NCBI GenBank assembly: GCA_002746975.1
Contig: NVXE01000003.1
Location: 147,321 to 211,320 of the forward strand
Length of the DNA: 64,000 nucleotides
Source: Bacteroidota bacterium
Lineage (GTDB): Bacteria; Bacteroidota; Bacteroidia; Flavobacteriales_D; Sanyastnellaceae
Direction of reading: 5' to 3'
Shown: positions 36,760 through 46,302 of the stretch, in pieces
Layout: each line of letters starts with the position of its first letter
How positions within the stretch are numbered: the first letter of the stretch is position 1
Made by a program: the position numbers and the translations under genes
Notes under the pieces: generated by a model
Seen by the model: the letters and a program-made list of their open reading frames with translations, nothing else
Told to the model about the DNA's origin: nothing
The model's database searches: none

Positions 36760-36885
36760 AAAACAGGATTAGCGATCCCCACTTGTCGGTTAATCGATTA
36801 AATCCGTGTTACTATGCAAAAACATAATCAATAAACCTGAGCGCAAGTTACTGTAACATCAGTTTATACAAGACAATGTTATGTC
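36760..36885 (+). pseudogene. IS30-family 5' remnant
   Basis: About 125 bases match the 5' end of the IS30 pseudogene at 38574-39436 in reverse-complement orientation: the end repeat (CCCCACTTGTCGGTTAATCG), the leader CGTGTTACTATG and the first codons (MQKHNQ, then a stop). It is badly decayed. With the second copy it brackets 37.0-38.5 kb as inverted repeats. Confidence 0.8.
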
Positions 36886-37006
36886 TCACCCAAAAACTAG
36901 ACAGTGAACTAAGATTAAAAACACACCTGACGTCCTCCCGATATTTAGGACAATTTAGAAATAGAAAGTTCGGCAATAAATATTTACATTACACAATATT
37001 TTTGTT

Positions 37007-37330
37007 ATGAAAAAATCAAAATTTGAACTAAACGAAAAATTAAAGGAATTTATCGAAAATCAAGAATGGATTTTTGCTAAAACATATGCCAAAACTTGGC
37101 CTCACGAATATATTGTTCAAGAAAGAGTAGACAACGAATTATTTATGGAACTTGCAAATCAGATAGACAATTTTGGCTATGAAGATTATTTCTATAAAAC
37201 TAAACAAATCTATTTTGAGTATAATGGTTTCACTTATTGGCATATGGAAAATATAATAAATCGTTGTGTTTCAGAAGATACATTTCACGAAAGAGAAAAA
37301 AGCGGAAGATTACCAGAAAACTTTAAATGA
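37007..37330 (+). CDS. Uncharacterised small protein
   Basis: The 107-aa protein is soluble, charged and rich in aromatic residues (AKTYAKTWPHEYIVQE, FTYWHMENIINRC). It has no signal peptide or membrane segment. Proteins of this kind (TW-PHEYIV, YWHME-IINR) are, as I recall, common on bacterial genomic islands as unnamed hypotheticals, but I can name no family or function. It lies inside the interval bracketed by IS30 remnants. Confidence 0.65.
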   Translation: MKKSKFELNEKLKEFIENQEWIFAKTYAKTWPHEYIVQERVDNELFMELANQIDNFGYEDYFYKTKQIYFEYNGFTYWHMENIINRCVSEDTFHEREKSGRLPENFK

Positions 37331-37467
37331 TAATTGAAGAAATAACTAAAACTAAAAGCTTGTATAAATCATCGGCCAACAAGTTATTAAACTAAAGTTA
37401 GTGTTGATAAATGCCCAATAAAATACACAGAACGTTACCTGTAACTGAGTAAAAAATCTATCATCAA

Positions 37468-38544
37468 ATGATAAAAGAACTTAAATATATTTCGTTAATT
37501 TTAATTGTTCTGTTCACTTCTTCTTGTAAAGGTCAAATTCAAAATAAGTCACAATTTAATAATGAACCTGATAAAGAGAGCACACATAAATATGGTGCAG
37601 GAGATGTTGTCAATAGGGGTTACTTGGATAAATCAGGGAACATTTGGTTTACAACATTGAGGGAAGGTGTATTTAAGTATGATGGCAAAATATTCACGAA
37701 TTTTTCCGTTAAAGATGGTCTTTGTTCTAATACAGTAAACGCAGTAGTAGAGGACGATAAAGGAATAATGTGGTTTGGTACAGCCAAAGGATTATGTAGT
37801 TATGATGGCACGAACTTTATTAATATTCCATTACCTCAAGATGATTCTCAAAGTGTTTCACCAGAAACAGGATTACCAAGTAGACAAACAGAAACCATTT
37901 TATCATTAATTCAAGCCAGCAATGGTGACTTTTGGATAGGGACAGATGCAAAGGGTGCATATCGTTATGATGGCAAAACATTCACCTCGTTTTTAAAATT
38001 CAAAGGAAAAATTCAACCAGAGGATTATGTTTATAATAATTGTATCACAAGTATAATCGAAGACAAGAATGGGCATATTTGGATATGTTCATTTACGCAC
38101 GGAGGATTAAATGAATTCGATGGAAACACGATGATTCATCACGCTTTAAAAGACGGGTATGGAGATGGTATGATTTCTACAAGCTCTATGGATAAAAATG
38201 GCAACTTATGGTTTGGGACAAGAAATGGAGGTATTTACAAGTATGATTACAAGAATTTTGAAAATATAGCTGATACAAAAACAGGAGAACAAATAGCTAT
38301 GGCATCTGTATTAGAAGACAGAAATAGTACTTTTTGGATTGCAAGTTTTGCAAGAAAAGGGGCATATAAATATGATGGCGAATCATTTATTCCACTAGAT
38401 GTTGAAGGGAGTGAGAAATTAAATGACATCAAATTTATTTCAGAGGACAAGGATGGAAATATCTGGTTCGGAGGTAGGTATGGACTTCTATGGAGATATG
38501 ATGGCGAAGTATTAAAAGATTTTACCCAGCTAAAAAGAAACTAA
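37468..38544 (+). CDS. Two-component-regulator-propeller lipoprotein
   Basis: The 358-aa protein opens with a lipoprotein signal (LIVLFTSSCKGQ, lipobox Cys at about 20). It then repeats a propeller unit of about 45-50 residues: 'D..G.IWFGT..GL..YDG..F', seen at least six times (IWFTTLREGVFKYDGK, MWFGTAKGLCSYDG, FWIGTDAKGAYRYDGK, LWFGTRNGGIYKYD). Such Reg_prop propellers form the sensor part of Bacteroidota hybrid kinases, but no kinase part is fused here. It should sit on a membrane facing the periplasm or the surface. The ligand is unknown. Confidence 0.82.
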   Translation: MIKELKYISLILIVLFTSSCKGQIQNKSQFNNEPDKESTHKYGAGDVVNRGYLDKSGNIWFTTLREGVFKYDGKIFTNFSVKDGLCSNTVNAVVEDDKGIMWFGTAKGLCSYDGTNFINIPLPQDDSQSVSPETGLPSRQTETILSLIQASNGDFWIGTDAKGAYRYDGKTFTSFLKFKGKIQPEDYVYNNCITSIIEDKNGHIWICSFTHGGLNEFDGNTMIHHALKDGYGDGMISTSSMDKNGNLWFGTRNGGIYKYDYKNFENIADTKTGEQIAMASVLEDRNSTFWIASFARKGAYKYDGESFIPLDVEGSEKLNDIKFISEDKDGNIWFGGRYGLLWRYDGEVLKDFTQLKRN

Positions 38545-38573
38545 TAAAAAGACTACTGATAACGCTGCTGTGT

Positions 38574-39380
38574 TCAAGTAGCAATTGCAACAAGCTTGGT
38601 TTTTAATTTCTGATTAGGACTAAGGTAGATAAATTTTCTTACAGGACGGTTGTTTATTGTTGTTTCCACCCATTTGATTTCATCATCGCTGATATCTCTG
38701 AGATCTGTTTTCTTTGGAAAGAAGCGTCTGATTACTCCTATTCTGTTTTCTACAGTGCCTTTATCTTGAGAAGTGTAAGGTCTCGTAAAGTAGGTTTTTA
38801 CGTTTAGAGCCCATCATTAGATCTACTTCTACGTCTCCTATGCGTTGGTGAAGGTTTACACACTCTGGCCTTTCACTTATTGGAACGGTGTTTTTGATTG
38901 CGCCTCGAGTGCTGTGATAGTTGCCACGTTTACGCCGCCGTCGCCCATGTCTGAGAGCTAGATAGAGCATATTGTCACTAACCAAAATTCTGTGTTTGCT
39001 CTTTTTTGCTTCCCAAATCCAGGTGTATAGCGTTTCATGACTCACTCCATCTACTCCCAGCTTCCTCCATCTTGCTGCTATCAGTTCTGGGCTTAGTTTT
39101 TCCTTCCTAAGCCACAAACGAGCATCCCTCTTTAAGGAATCAGTTAGTCTAAAGAGTTTGGGCTTATTGACTTGCCTCACTTTTGCTCTTCTAAAAGCGT
39201 TCTTGGCACAATATGAATTTGCGCCTATTCCTCGCTTTCCTACATTTCTTTTTAACTCTCTAGAAAAGTACTTCGATGTACTCCGAGAATTCGTGCGATT
39301 TCTGTTTGAGATTTCTTGTCTTGGATAAGCTGCGGGATACAATACCTTGCGCTTAGGTTTAGATGATTATATTTTTGCAT
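38574..39380 (-). pseudogene. IS30-family transposase, frameshifted and internally deleted
   Basis: The reading frame starts at 39380 (MQKYNHLNLSARYCIPQLIQ...EIARIL) and shifts by one base near 39270-39280 within ST-F-SREL. It then runs through the helix-turn-helix and the first catalytic region (RIGDVEVDLMMG). After GSKRK it jumps directly to TYFTRPYTSQDKGTVENR, so the middle of the DDE domain with the second Asp is deleted and the frame changes again. It ends KTKLVAIAT at 38574. The protein cannot be active. Confidence 0.88.
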
Positions 39381-39407
39381 AGTAACACGAATTTAATCGA
39401 CTAACCG

Positions 39408-39436
39408 ACAGGTGGGGTTCGCTCCACCTGTTTTTT
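39408..39436 (+). repeat. IS30 end hairpin, terminator-like
   Basis: ACAGGTGG pairs with CCACCTGT around an 8-base loop and runs into six T. It sits at the 5' end of the IS30 remnant; a decayed counterpart is at 36763-36787. It could stop transcription entering from the left before the NUDIX gene. Confidence 0.65.
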
Positions 39437-39519
39437 AGTCTTTCGTGTTGCACTTATGACTTGAACTTACAAAAGATTAAAATGACTATCTTGAATATTT
39501 GAGAAAATTTAAGTAAACA

Positions 39520-39915
39520 ATGAAAAAGATTGAAGTGGTTGCTGGAATAATTTATTGTAAGAATCAGATTCTATGTGTTCAAAGACCCAAAAACAAACTT
39601 CATTATATTTCTGAGAAATTTGAATTCCCAGGTGGGAAAATTGAAGAGGGTGAAACCAAAAAGGAGGCTTTGCATCGTGAATTACTTGAAGAATTGAATA
39701 TCTCAACAAAGATCAAATCCTTGTTCATGACAGTTGTTCATGAATATCCGGATTTTGAATTAACGATGCACACTTTTATTTGTGAAGTAGAAACGAAAGA
39801 ACTCACATTGGTGGAACATATAGATCAAAAGTGGTTAACAACCGAGGAACTTAAAACACTGGATTGGGCTGCAGCTGACATCCCAATAGTGAACAAATTG
39901 GAGTCGAATGGATAA
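39520..39915 (+). CDS. NUDIX hydrolase (MutT-like)
   Basis: The 131-aa protein has a complete NUDIX box (G39-x5-E45-x7-R53-E54-x2-E57-E58), which binds magnesium and hydrolyses nucleoside diphosphate-X bonds. The N-terminal EVVAGIIYCKNQILCVQRP is typical of MutT-type (8-oxo-dGTP or dCTP) pyrophosphohydrolases. The helicase gene starts 8 bp before its stop in another frame, so the two are translationally coupled. The exact substrate is unknown; a modified or invading nucleotide is suggested by the context. Confidence 0.88.
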   Translation: MKKIEVVAGIIYCKNQILCVQRPKNKLHYISEKFEFPGGKIEEGETKKEALHRELLEELNISTKIKSLFMTVVHEYPDFELTMHTFICEVETKELTLVEHIDQKWLTTEELKTLDWAAADIPIVNKLESNG

Positions 39916-42760
39916 CCTCATAAGCGTTTTCAATAGCAGCTTACAGACAGGTTATGTCGATAAATCTGTTTTGTCGAATGCTGCGTACCAACCTGAACTT
40001 CTAATCAATCAAAAGAATCCGCCAATAAAGGTTCTTTCTACAATTCTACAAGAACTTGAGAATTGTGATCAGTTTTTCATATCCGTGGCATTTGTCACTA
40101 CTGAGGGTGTTGCTACACTCATTAACAAGTTAAAAGAACTCGAAAGCAGGGGGGTCAAGGGAAAGATTATAGTCTCACAATATTTAAACTTCACGCAACC
40201 TGAAGCGCTAAAAAGATTGGCCCAATTTAAAAATATAGAGCTAAGAATTGCCACAAAAGGAAATGCGCATGCAAAAGGGTACATTTTTAAAAACAAAGAA
40301 CATTACAATCTAATTGTAGGCAGCAGTAATCTAACAGCATCTGCTTTGTCTACAAACAAGGAATGGAATATTAAAGTATCCGCATTAAATGAAAGTGGGC
40401 TTATTGAACAAGTCCTTAAAGAATTTGAATCAGATTTTGACAAAGGGAAACCCGTAACTGAAAAATATATTTCATTCTATGAAGAAATATATCAGTTGCA
40501 ATTTCTTGTAAAGAAGGCTCACAACCTTCAAAGCTTAATTGACCCTGACATTGTTATAACACCAAATTCAATGCAACTTCAAGCATTGGAAAACCTTGAG
40601 GAATTACGGGCAGACAAAAAGAACAAAGCACTCATCATATCTGCAACGGGAACCGGCAAGACCTATTTGTCCGCATTCGATGCAAAAGCGTTTAACCCGA
40701 AAAAGATGTTGTTTGTGGTTCACAGATTGACCATTGCAAATGATGCATTAAATACCTTTCGAAAGGTCTTTGGGCAGAAGAAAACAATGGGCCTGTACTC
40801 TGGCAATAAACGAGAAATTGATTGTGAATTCGTTTTTGCTACAATTCAAACGATATCAAAGTCCAAGCACTTAAATAAGTTCTCGAGAGACCATTTTGAT
40901 TACATCATTATCGATGAAACCCACAGATCAGGAGCCGATTCATATTTGCAATTTATAGACCACTTTGAACCTCAGTTTCTTCTAGGGATGACAGCCACTC
41001 CCGAGAGAACAGATGGGAATGACATCTTTAAATTATTTGACCACAACATTGCTTATGAAATAAGATTAAACAGGGCCATGGAGGAGGGAATGCTTAGTTC
41101 ATTTCATTATTATGGAGTAAGTGATTTGTGTATTAATGACGATGTGATTGATGACAAATCCGATTTCAATCTGTTAACCTCAAATGAAAGAGTAGACCGA
41201 ATCATTGAGCAGGCAGAATTCTACGGAAGCGATAACGGAATCACTAGAGGCCTGATATTTTGTTCTAGAAAGAAAGAAGCCATTCAACTCGCCCATTTAT
41301 TTAACTTAAAAGGGTATAAATCCGTTGCCTTAACCGGTGACAGCTCCGAAGAAGAAAGAGCACAATCCATCGAACGATTAGAATCAGAAAATCTGCTTGA
41401 AAAACTGGACTATATTTTTACGGTGGATATTTTTAATGAGGGGATTGATATTCCGAAGATCAATCAAATTGTGATGCTTCGACCTACAAATTCAGCCATC
41501 ATTTTTATTCAGCAATTAGGCAGAGGGCTTAGAAAAGTGGATGGAAAAGGATATTTAACCGTGATTGATTTCATTGGAAACCATGAAAACAATTACCTAA
41601 TACCTATCGCACTGTATGGGGACACATCATACAACAAAGACTCCTTGAGGAAATTAATCACCGAAGGCAGCAGAATGCTCCCTGGGACTTCGACTATTAA
41701 TTTTGATGAAATCACAAAAGAAAGGATCTTCCAATCTATTGATTCCGCAAATATGCAGTTGTTAAGAGATTTGAAGAAGGATTACAACCTTTTAAAATTC
41801 AAGTTAGGCAGAATCCCAATGATGATGGGTTTCATTCAACATGGCTCTAGAGATCCTTATTTATATGTGGAATATTCTCGTTCACATTACAACTTCATTG
41901 TCAAAGTTGAGAAAGATCACAACTTAGAATTATCCAAACAACAGGTTGAACTTTTGGAGCTGTTTTCAAAAGAAATAAACAACTCAAAAAGGGTTGAAGA
42001 AAGTTTAATTTTAGAAGCCTTGACACTCAACAATAAACTGAATATTCCTGAATTTAAAAAGAAAATATCTGACCTCTTTAACTACACTCCAACCGATGCT
42101 ACCATTGAGTCTTGCATTACAAACATCAACTTTTTATTCATCCGGAAGGAGAAGAGAATCATCAGTAAGAAAGGAGATACGTTAAAATTCCATCCAGAAT
42201 TCTTAGAAACGTTAAGCAATACCATTTTTAGGGATTTTTTATTAGATTCCATCAATTATTCCATTACAACTTTTAAAAATTCATTCAAGGAAGAATATTA
42301 CAAAGACGGTTTAATTCTTTACAAAAAATACAGTCGCAAAGATGTATGCAGGTTGTTGAATTGGGAAAAAGACATTAGTAGTACCATTTACGGATATCGT
42401 ACAAATTCAGGTGCGACTCCATGTTTTGTTACATATCACAAATCTGATGAGATAGAGAGTACGATTAATTACAATGACTACTTTATTAACCCATCAACGT
42501 TTGCATGGGAATCTAGGTCAAATAGAAAACTAGAAAGCAATGAGATAAAAGAGGTGATCAATTCTAATCGCATTTTACTATTTGTAAAAAAGAAGGATGG
42601 AGAAGGTAAAGATTTCTATTTCATGGGGGATGTTAATATCGTACCTGACTCTATAGAACAAAGTGTTATGACTAACTCAAAATCACCTGTAGTACATTTT
42701 AAATTTAAACTTAAACAACCCGTAATCAGTAGTATTTACGACTATATCACTTCTGACTAG
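39908..42760 (+). CDS. PLD-like nuclease / SF2 helicase / DUF3427 protein
   Basis: The 950-aa protein has three parts. Residues 30-180 form a single phospholipase D-like domain with HAKGYIF (H121, K123) and GSSNLT. Residues 215-570 form an SF2 DEAD/DEAH-like helicase with ATGTGKT (246-252), DETH (336-339), a GMTATPERTD motif and QLGRGLRK (motif VI). The remaining 350 residues match the layout of DUF3427. Such fusions occur in defence islands and next to NUDIX genes. It probably remodels and cuts nucleic acid. Its stop lies 10 bp from that of the opposing DUF2075 gene. Confidence 0.85.
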   Translation: MDNLISVFNSSLQTGYVDKSVLSNAAYQPELLINQKNPPIKVLSTILQELENCDQFFISVAFVTTEGVATLINKLKELESRGVKGKIIVSQYLNFTQPEALKRLAQFKNIELRIATKGNAHAKGYIFKNKEHYNLIVGSSNLTASALSTNKEWNIKVSALNESGLIEQVLKEFESDFDKGKPVTEKYISFYEEIYQLQFLVKKAHNLQSLIDPDIVITPNSMQLQALENLEELRADKKNKALIISATGTGKTYLSAFDAKAFNPKKMLFVVHRLTIANDALNTFRKVFGQKKTMGLYSGNKREIDCEFVFATIQTISKSKHLNKFSRDHFDYIIIDETHRSGADSYLQFIDHFEPQFLLGMTATPERTDGNDIFKLFDHNIAYEIRLNRAMEEGMLSSFHYYGVSDLCINDDVIDDKSDFNLLTSNERVDRIIEQAEFYGSDNGITRGLIFCSRKKEAIQLAHLFNLKGYKSVALTGDSSEEERAQSIERLESENLLEKLDYIFTVDIFNEGIDIPKINQIVMLRPTNSAIIFIQQLGRGLRKVDGKGYLTVIDFIGNHENNYLIPIALYGDTSYNKDSLRKLITEGSRMLPGTSTINFDEITKERIFQSIDSANMQLLRDLKKDYNLLKFKLGRIPMMMGFIQHGSRDPYLYVEYSRSHYNFIVKVEKDHNLELSKQQVELLELFSKEINNSKRVEESLILEALTLNNKLNIPEFKKKISDLFNYTPTDATIESCITNINFLFIRKEKRIISKKGDTLKFHPEFLETLSNTIFRDFLLDSINYSITTFKNSFKEEYYKDGLILYKKYSRKDVCRLLNWEKDISSTIYGYRTNSGATPCFVTYHKSDEIESTINYNDYFINPSTFAWESRSNRKLESNEIKEVINSNRILLFVKKKDGEGKDFYFMGDVNIVPDSIEQSVMTNSKSPVVHFKFKLKQPVISSIYDYITSD

Positions 42761-42770
42761 AAGGTTACTA

Positions 42771-44600
42771 CTAAGGAACAAAATAAACATAACACCCCTT
42801 CATGCCCCTTGTCATTAACGTTCTATAGGTGTTCTTAATTATTGCATCAAGGTGAGCTTTCGTCTGCTCTGGGTTCTCACGCATTCTTGTTTTCCAACCC
42901 CGTATTGAGTAGTCATTTTTAGATCTCTTTTCTGGGTGGGTGGTCACACTGCCATCTAAATTGATACGAATATCCGGCCCTATAATTACACCTATGTAAT
43001 CACATTCAAGCCCCTGACACGTGTGAATACAACCAATTTGGTCAATAGAATCCGGCTTCATAATCCACAATCCACCATCCTCGCTTAGATTCCATTTTCT
43101 TTGGAAATTTTCTTCCGGAAAATCAAAGTCAAAAGCTTCATACTCTCGCTTACTTACCCAATCCCAACAATAACCGGCTACTATTCTAGACTTCCCATTT
43201 TCTGCATTCTTGTTTCTGATCCAGGAGTCAAGCTCCGTTAGAGACGAAGCTATTCTAAAGTCGTAGTCAACATCCTTTAAATCGGAAATCGCTGTCTCAC
43301 GAATCCCTAGGTAGTTATCTAACCAAGCAATGTACCCATCAGAACCATTACATCTAAATTGAGACGGCAAATCAAGACACAACACCTCTGCTCCTGCCAG
43401 TAAAGCATAACGTTTAATTTCCTCCTCAGAACCAATGTCTTTTATATGAATTCGCTGATCTTCATCAAGAAAAAACACCGTGCATTTAGCGGCGTTGATG
43501 AGCTCTTTAATTTGGTTTTCACCGAGATTAGAATAAAGGCCGGATTTTTCATTTAATCTATGCGCCTCATCTACAAGGATTGCATCAAAACTATCTGTCT
43601 CAGAAGTTGTAAACCCACCCGAACCTTTGAAAAGAGATGAGTAGGCTGAACGCGTTAGAACGCCTGTTAATTTGCTTTCATAAACTGCTCTTGGAGCAGA
43701 ATTTTTCGTGACGTAAAGAGCATTAAACTCTTCACCCAGTGCTTCAACTAATAAGTTTATGGCTACCACTGATTTACCTGTACCAGGTCCTCCCCTTATG
43801 ACAATGACTTGTTTTCCCGATTGAGAGACTGAAGATTTTCTAATCGCCGACATCCCCAATTCATAAACAACTTTTTGCTCATCGATCATAATGAACTCTT
43901 TTTGTTTATTCAACATAGCCGCAAGACTGTCAGCAAGAGATTTAGAAGGTCGGATCTTTCCATGGTCAATTGAGTACATCAACTTTCCACAATCTCCTTT
44001 CTTAACATATTTCTCTAAAAACTCTTTAAGCTTGACTGTATCCTCTTTGAAAAAGAGAGGAGCCTCTGAGGTGTATGTTGAATACCTCTGATCACTTAAC
44101 GTCCCTGTATCTGTACAATTATGTAAATATGCACAAGGGAGTAAATCAATGTTTTCTTTTTCGACTACCTCATTAAATCCTTCTAAATATTTGGCATAAC
44201 TCCAAGCCTGATACGAAGGATGACTGGTCTCTCGTATTCTTCCGCCTAACCAGGTTCTTACCAAACCATCATGGGGAGAGATTTCTGCTTCAGACCACTG
44301 CTTTAATTCCACAATGACAACTCTAGATTTCCCATTCTCATCATAACCTGAAAGAATGAAATCTATACGCTTACTCGTCATAGGAAGCTGACATTCTATA
44401 GAGACACCTGCATCATCAGGAATTGTTGACCTTGACAAGGCCAGAGCTACTCTAGAAAGAGAATTACCCCAACTTGCAAGCTCACTCTCCCCTACTTGTA
44501 TATTGAGGCGGTCATTCACTCTAGCATTAACTATCGTATCGATCTGACCAGAAGAAGAGTCGGATAAAAATTGGCTGAATTTTTCTGCGTAAACAAGCAT
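42771..44600 (-). CDS. DUF2075 (Schlafen-group-3-like) ATPase with N-terminal nuclease-like domain
   Basis: The 609-aa protein has an N-terminal PD-(D/E)XK-like region (D80 in KRIDFIL, E98 and K100 in VIVELKQW). A P-loop ATPase follows with GGPGTGKS (270-277), DEAH (344-347), a QFRCNGSDGYI motif and a late HTCQGLECDYIGV motif. This is the DUF2075 family, described as a DNA/RNA helicase-like domain in prokaryotic Schlafen-like proteins. The combination suggests ATP-driven nucleic-acid cleavage in defence. The MazG-like gene lies 3 bp upstream in the same operon. Confidence 0.85.
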   Translation of the reverse strand: MLVYAEKFSQFLSDSSSGQIDTIVNARVNDRLNIQVGESELASWGNSLSRVALALSRSTIPDDAGVSIECQLPMTSKRIDFILSGYDENGKSRVVIVELKQWSEAEISPHDGLVRTWLGGRIRETSHPSYQAWSYAKYLEGFNEVVEKENIDLLPCAYLHNCTDTGTLSDQRYSTYTSEAPLFFKEDTVKLKEFLEKYVKKGDCGKLMYSIDHGKIRPSKSLADSLAAMLNKQKEFIMIDEQKVVYELGMSAIRKSSVSQSGKQVIVIRGGPGTGKSVVAINLLVEALGEEFNALYVTKNSAPRAVYESKLTGVLTRSAYSSLFKGSGGFTTSETDSFDAILVDEAHRLNEKSGLYSNLGENQIKELINAAKCTVFFLDEDQRIHIKDIGSEEEIKRYALLAGAEVLCLDLPSQFRCNGSDGYIAWLDNYLGIRETAISDLKDVDYDFRIASSLTELDSWIRNKNAENGKSRIVAGYCWDWVSKREYEAFDFDFPEENFQRKWNLSEDGGLWIMKPDSIDQIGCIHTCQGLECDYIGVIIGPDIRINLDGSVTTHPEKRSKNDYSIRGWKTRMRENPEQTKAHLDAIIKNTYRTLMTRGMKGCYVYFVP

Positions 44601-44603
44601 GCC

Positions 44604-44942
44604 TTACAAGTCTGAATATTTTGTTGCCACTCCTTTCGCTTTATCGACTGGATATTTAGCCGCGTTCTTTTTCACCTTTTCAAGGACTATTTCATCAGGG
44701 TCTAGACCAAACTCATTTGCCAACAACAATCCATAAGCAAAAACATCCGCTAACTCCTCCCTCACTCGTTCAAGATCAACTTCACGGGACTCCTCAGTAG
44801 TTTTCCAAAGAAACACTTCGTTTAACTCCGCAGCTTCAATTGAAAGGGCCGTTGCAAGGTTTTTCGGGTCGTGAAATTGTTTCCAATCTCGTTCATCACG
44901 AAATTTCAGAAGTGCGGATAGGGTCGGATTATTTGTTTTCAT
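44604..44942 (-). CDS. MazG-like nucleotide pyrophosphohydrolase
   Basis: The 112-aa all-helical protein has the EAAEL-NE motif (E36, E39, E42) and EELADVF (E63, D66). Together these are the ExxE(12-28)ExxD magnesium site of the MazG/dCTPase (RS21-C6) family. It removes pyrophosphate from (d)NTPs, often non-canonical ones. It is the first gene of the two-gene operon with the DUF2075 protein. Together with the NUDIX enzyme across the locus, it gives two nucleotide-cleaning enzymes next to two helicase-like ATPases. Confidence 0.88.
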   Translation of the reverse strand: MKTNNPTLSALLKFRDERDWKQFHDPKNLATALSIEAAELNEVFLWKTTEESREVDLERVREELADVFAYGLLLANEFGLDPDEIVLEKVKKNAAKYPVDKAKGVATKYSDL

Positions 44943-45058
44943 GATGAAATGTAGTGCTCTCCATCTTTCGAAAGAAAATTTATTTCGTTAAAGTTAGTTC
45001 GATTTAGTTGACAAATAAATAATGGACTTGCAATAAAAAAATGGACACTGAGTTAAGA

Positions 45059-45928
45059 TTATGCGGCTATTGGTTTGTAATTAATTTCTAATTCGAGCTC
45101 ATTGATTGTTTTGTAATTTATGGCGGAATGTCTTCGGTTTCTGTTATACCAGGTTTCTATCCACTTAAAAATCGATATTTCGGCATCAGAATACACCTCG
45201 TAATGCTTTTTATAGACCCATTCTGTCTTAAGACTTTTGAAAAAACTTTCTGCAACAGCATTGTCCCAACAATTACCTTTTCTTGACATACTTTGTTTCA
45301 CATATTTCTTATGGCTTTTTAGAATCTGCCTAAAAGTTAAACTTGCGTACTGTGAACCTCTGTCAGAGTGGAAAGTCAGAGTATTACTGATGGGCCTGTT
45401 ATCTACGGCTGTATACCAAGCCTTAATTATCGTGTTTTCAGTAGTTAAATCTTCGCTCAAAGACCACCCAATAACCTTGCGATCAAATAAGTCAATTATT
45501 ACTGTTAGATAAACCCAACCTTTAGTGGTTTCTATGTACGTGATGTCCGACACCCAAACCTGATTAAGTCTATCTACTGAGAAATTTTGATTCAACAGGT
45601 TGGGTGATATTGGATAATTATGACCCGAATCCGTAGTGTTTTTGAACTTCCGCTTTCTTCTCGCGACTATTCCTAAGGCTTTCATTATTCTAGCGGTTCG
45701 GGGTCTCGAAACCTTGTGTCCACGCTTTTACAATTCTACCTTCATTCTAGGAGAACCATAACTTTGATGGCTTTCTTCGAAAATATTCTCAATAAGCTCA
45801 ATGACTTTTCGAGTCTCAAGACATCGATTAGATGGACCAGATCGCAACCAGTTGTAATAACCGCTTTTACTCACTTCGAGTACTTTAGACATCAACTCAA
45901 CAGGGTATTTAAATTTATGTTGTTTCAT
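45059..45928 (-). pseudogene. IS3-family transposase orfB with an in-frame stop
   Basis: The frame starts at 45928 (MKQHKFKYPVELMSKVLEVS). A TAA at 45728-45730 interrupts it after RMKVEL, and the same frame continues KRGHKVSRPRTARIMKAL. The DDE core is complete downstream: WVSDITYIE, FHSDRGSQYAS and NAVAESFFKSLK supply the D-D-E. A single base change (for example CAA to TAA) explains the stop. Without read-through the element cannot move. Confidence 0.9.
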
Positions 45929-46239
45929 AAATCTGAATTTTTGCTGTCGTTCGCGGAGAAGATGCCTATCGCTTTTTTTAATATTTCAGTTCCAAGTTTT
46001 GCCTCTAGTAACTCTTTCTTTAATCGAGCTATCTCACGACCTTCATCTGTAAGCTTCGCTTTTCCGTGACCTGGAAAACTATTATGCTTAAACTCGTCAT
46101 GTTCTTTTTTCCAGCGATGGATTAATTGCGAGCCGATACCCAATTCCCTGGCTACTTTCGCTACATTACCTTTTTCTGCAGACAACTTTACAGCATTGCG
46201 CTTATAGTCCGCAGTGTAAATTCTTTTCTTTTTTGACAT
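45925..46239 (-). CDS. IS3-family orfA (helix-turn-helix subunit)
   Basis: The 104-aa protein has the HTH_Tnp_1 form: YTADYKRNAVKLSAEKGNVA, ELGIGSQLIHRWKKE, then a leucine-zipper-like helix (EIARLKKELLEAKL). It binds the IS ends. Its stop overlaps the orfB start (ATGA), and a run of five A lies shortly before, where programmed frameshifting could fuse the two products, as in this family. Confidence 0.88.
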   Translation of the reverse strand: MSKKKRIYTADYKRNAVKLSAEKGNVAKVARELGIGSQLIHRWKKEHDEFKHNSFPGHGKAKLTDEGREIARLKKELLEAKLGTEILKKAIGIFSANDSKNSDL

Positions 46240-46302
46240 ATTGATAAATTTATTTTAGCAACAATATCTTAACTTAGTGTCCATTATTGTGTAGCATGTC
46301 CA

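Larger units (their letters stand above)
45023..46302 (-). mobile_element. IS3-family insertion sequence, full length but inactive orfB
   Basis: The element has matching imperfect terminal repeats: TGGACTTGC ... TGGACACTGAGTTAAGAT at 45023-45058, and on the other strand TGGACATGC ... TGGACACTAAGTTAAGAT at 46302-46269. The left boundary is supported by the 19.5-kb copy, which is identical through TTGCAAGTCCA and then diverges. I see no convincing 3-bp target duplication. Inside are orfA and orfB in the usual overlapping order, orfB carrying a stop. Confidence 0.85.

Noticed and set aside
36898-36917. Possible third type of IS end (AGACAGTGAACTAAGATTA)
   Set aside because: It resembles the IS3 terminal repeat (about 80% over 18 bases), but no transposase sequence adjoins it and the match is short enough to be chance.
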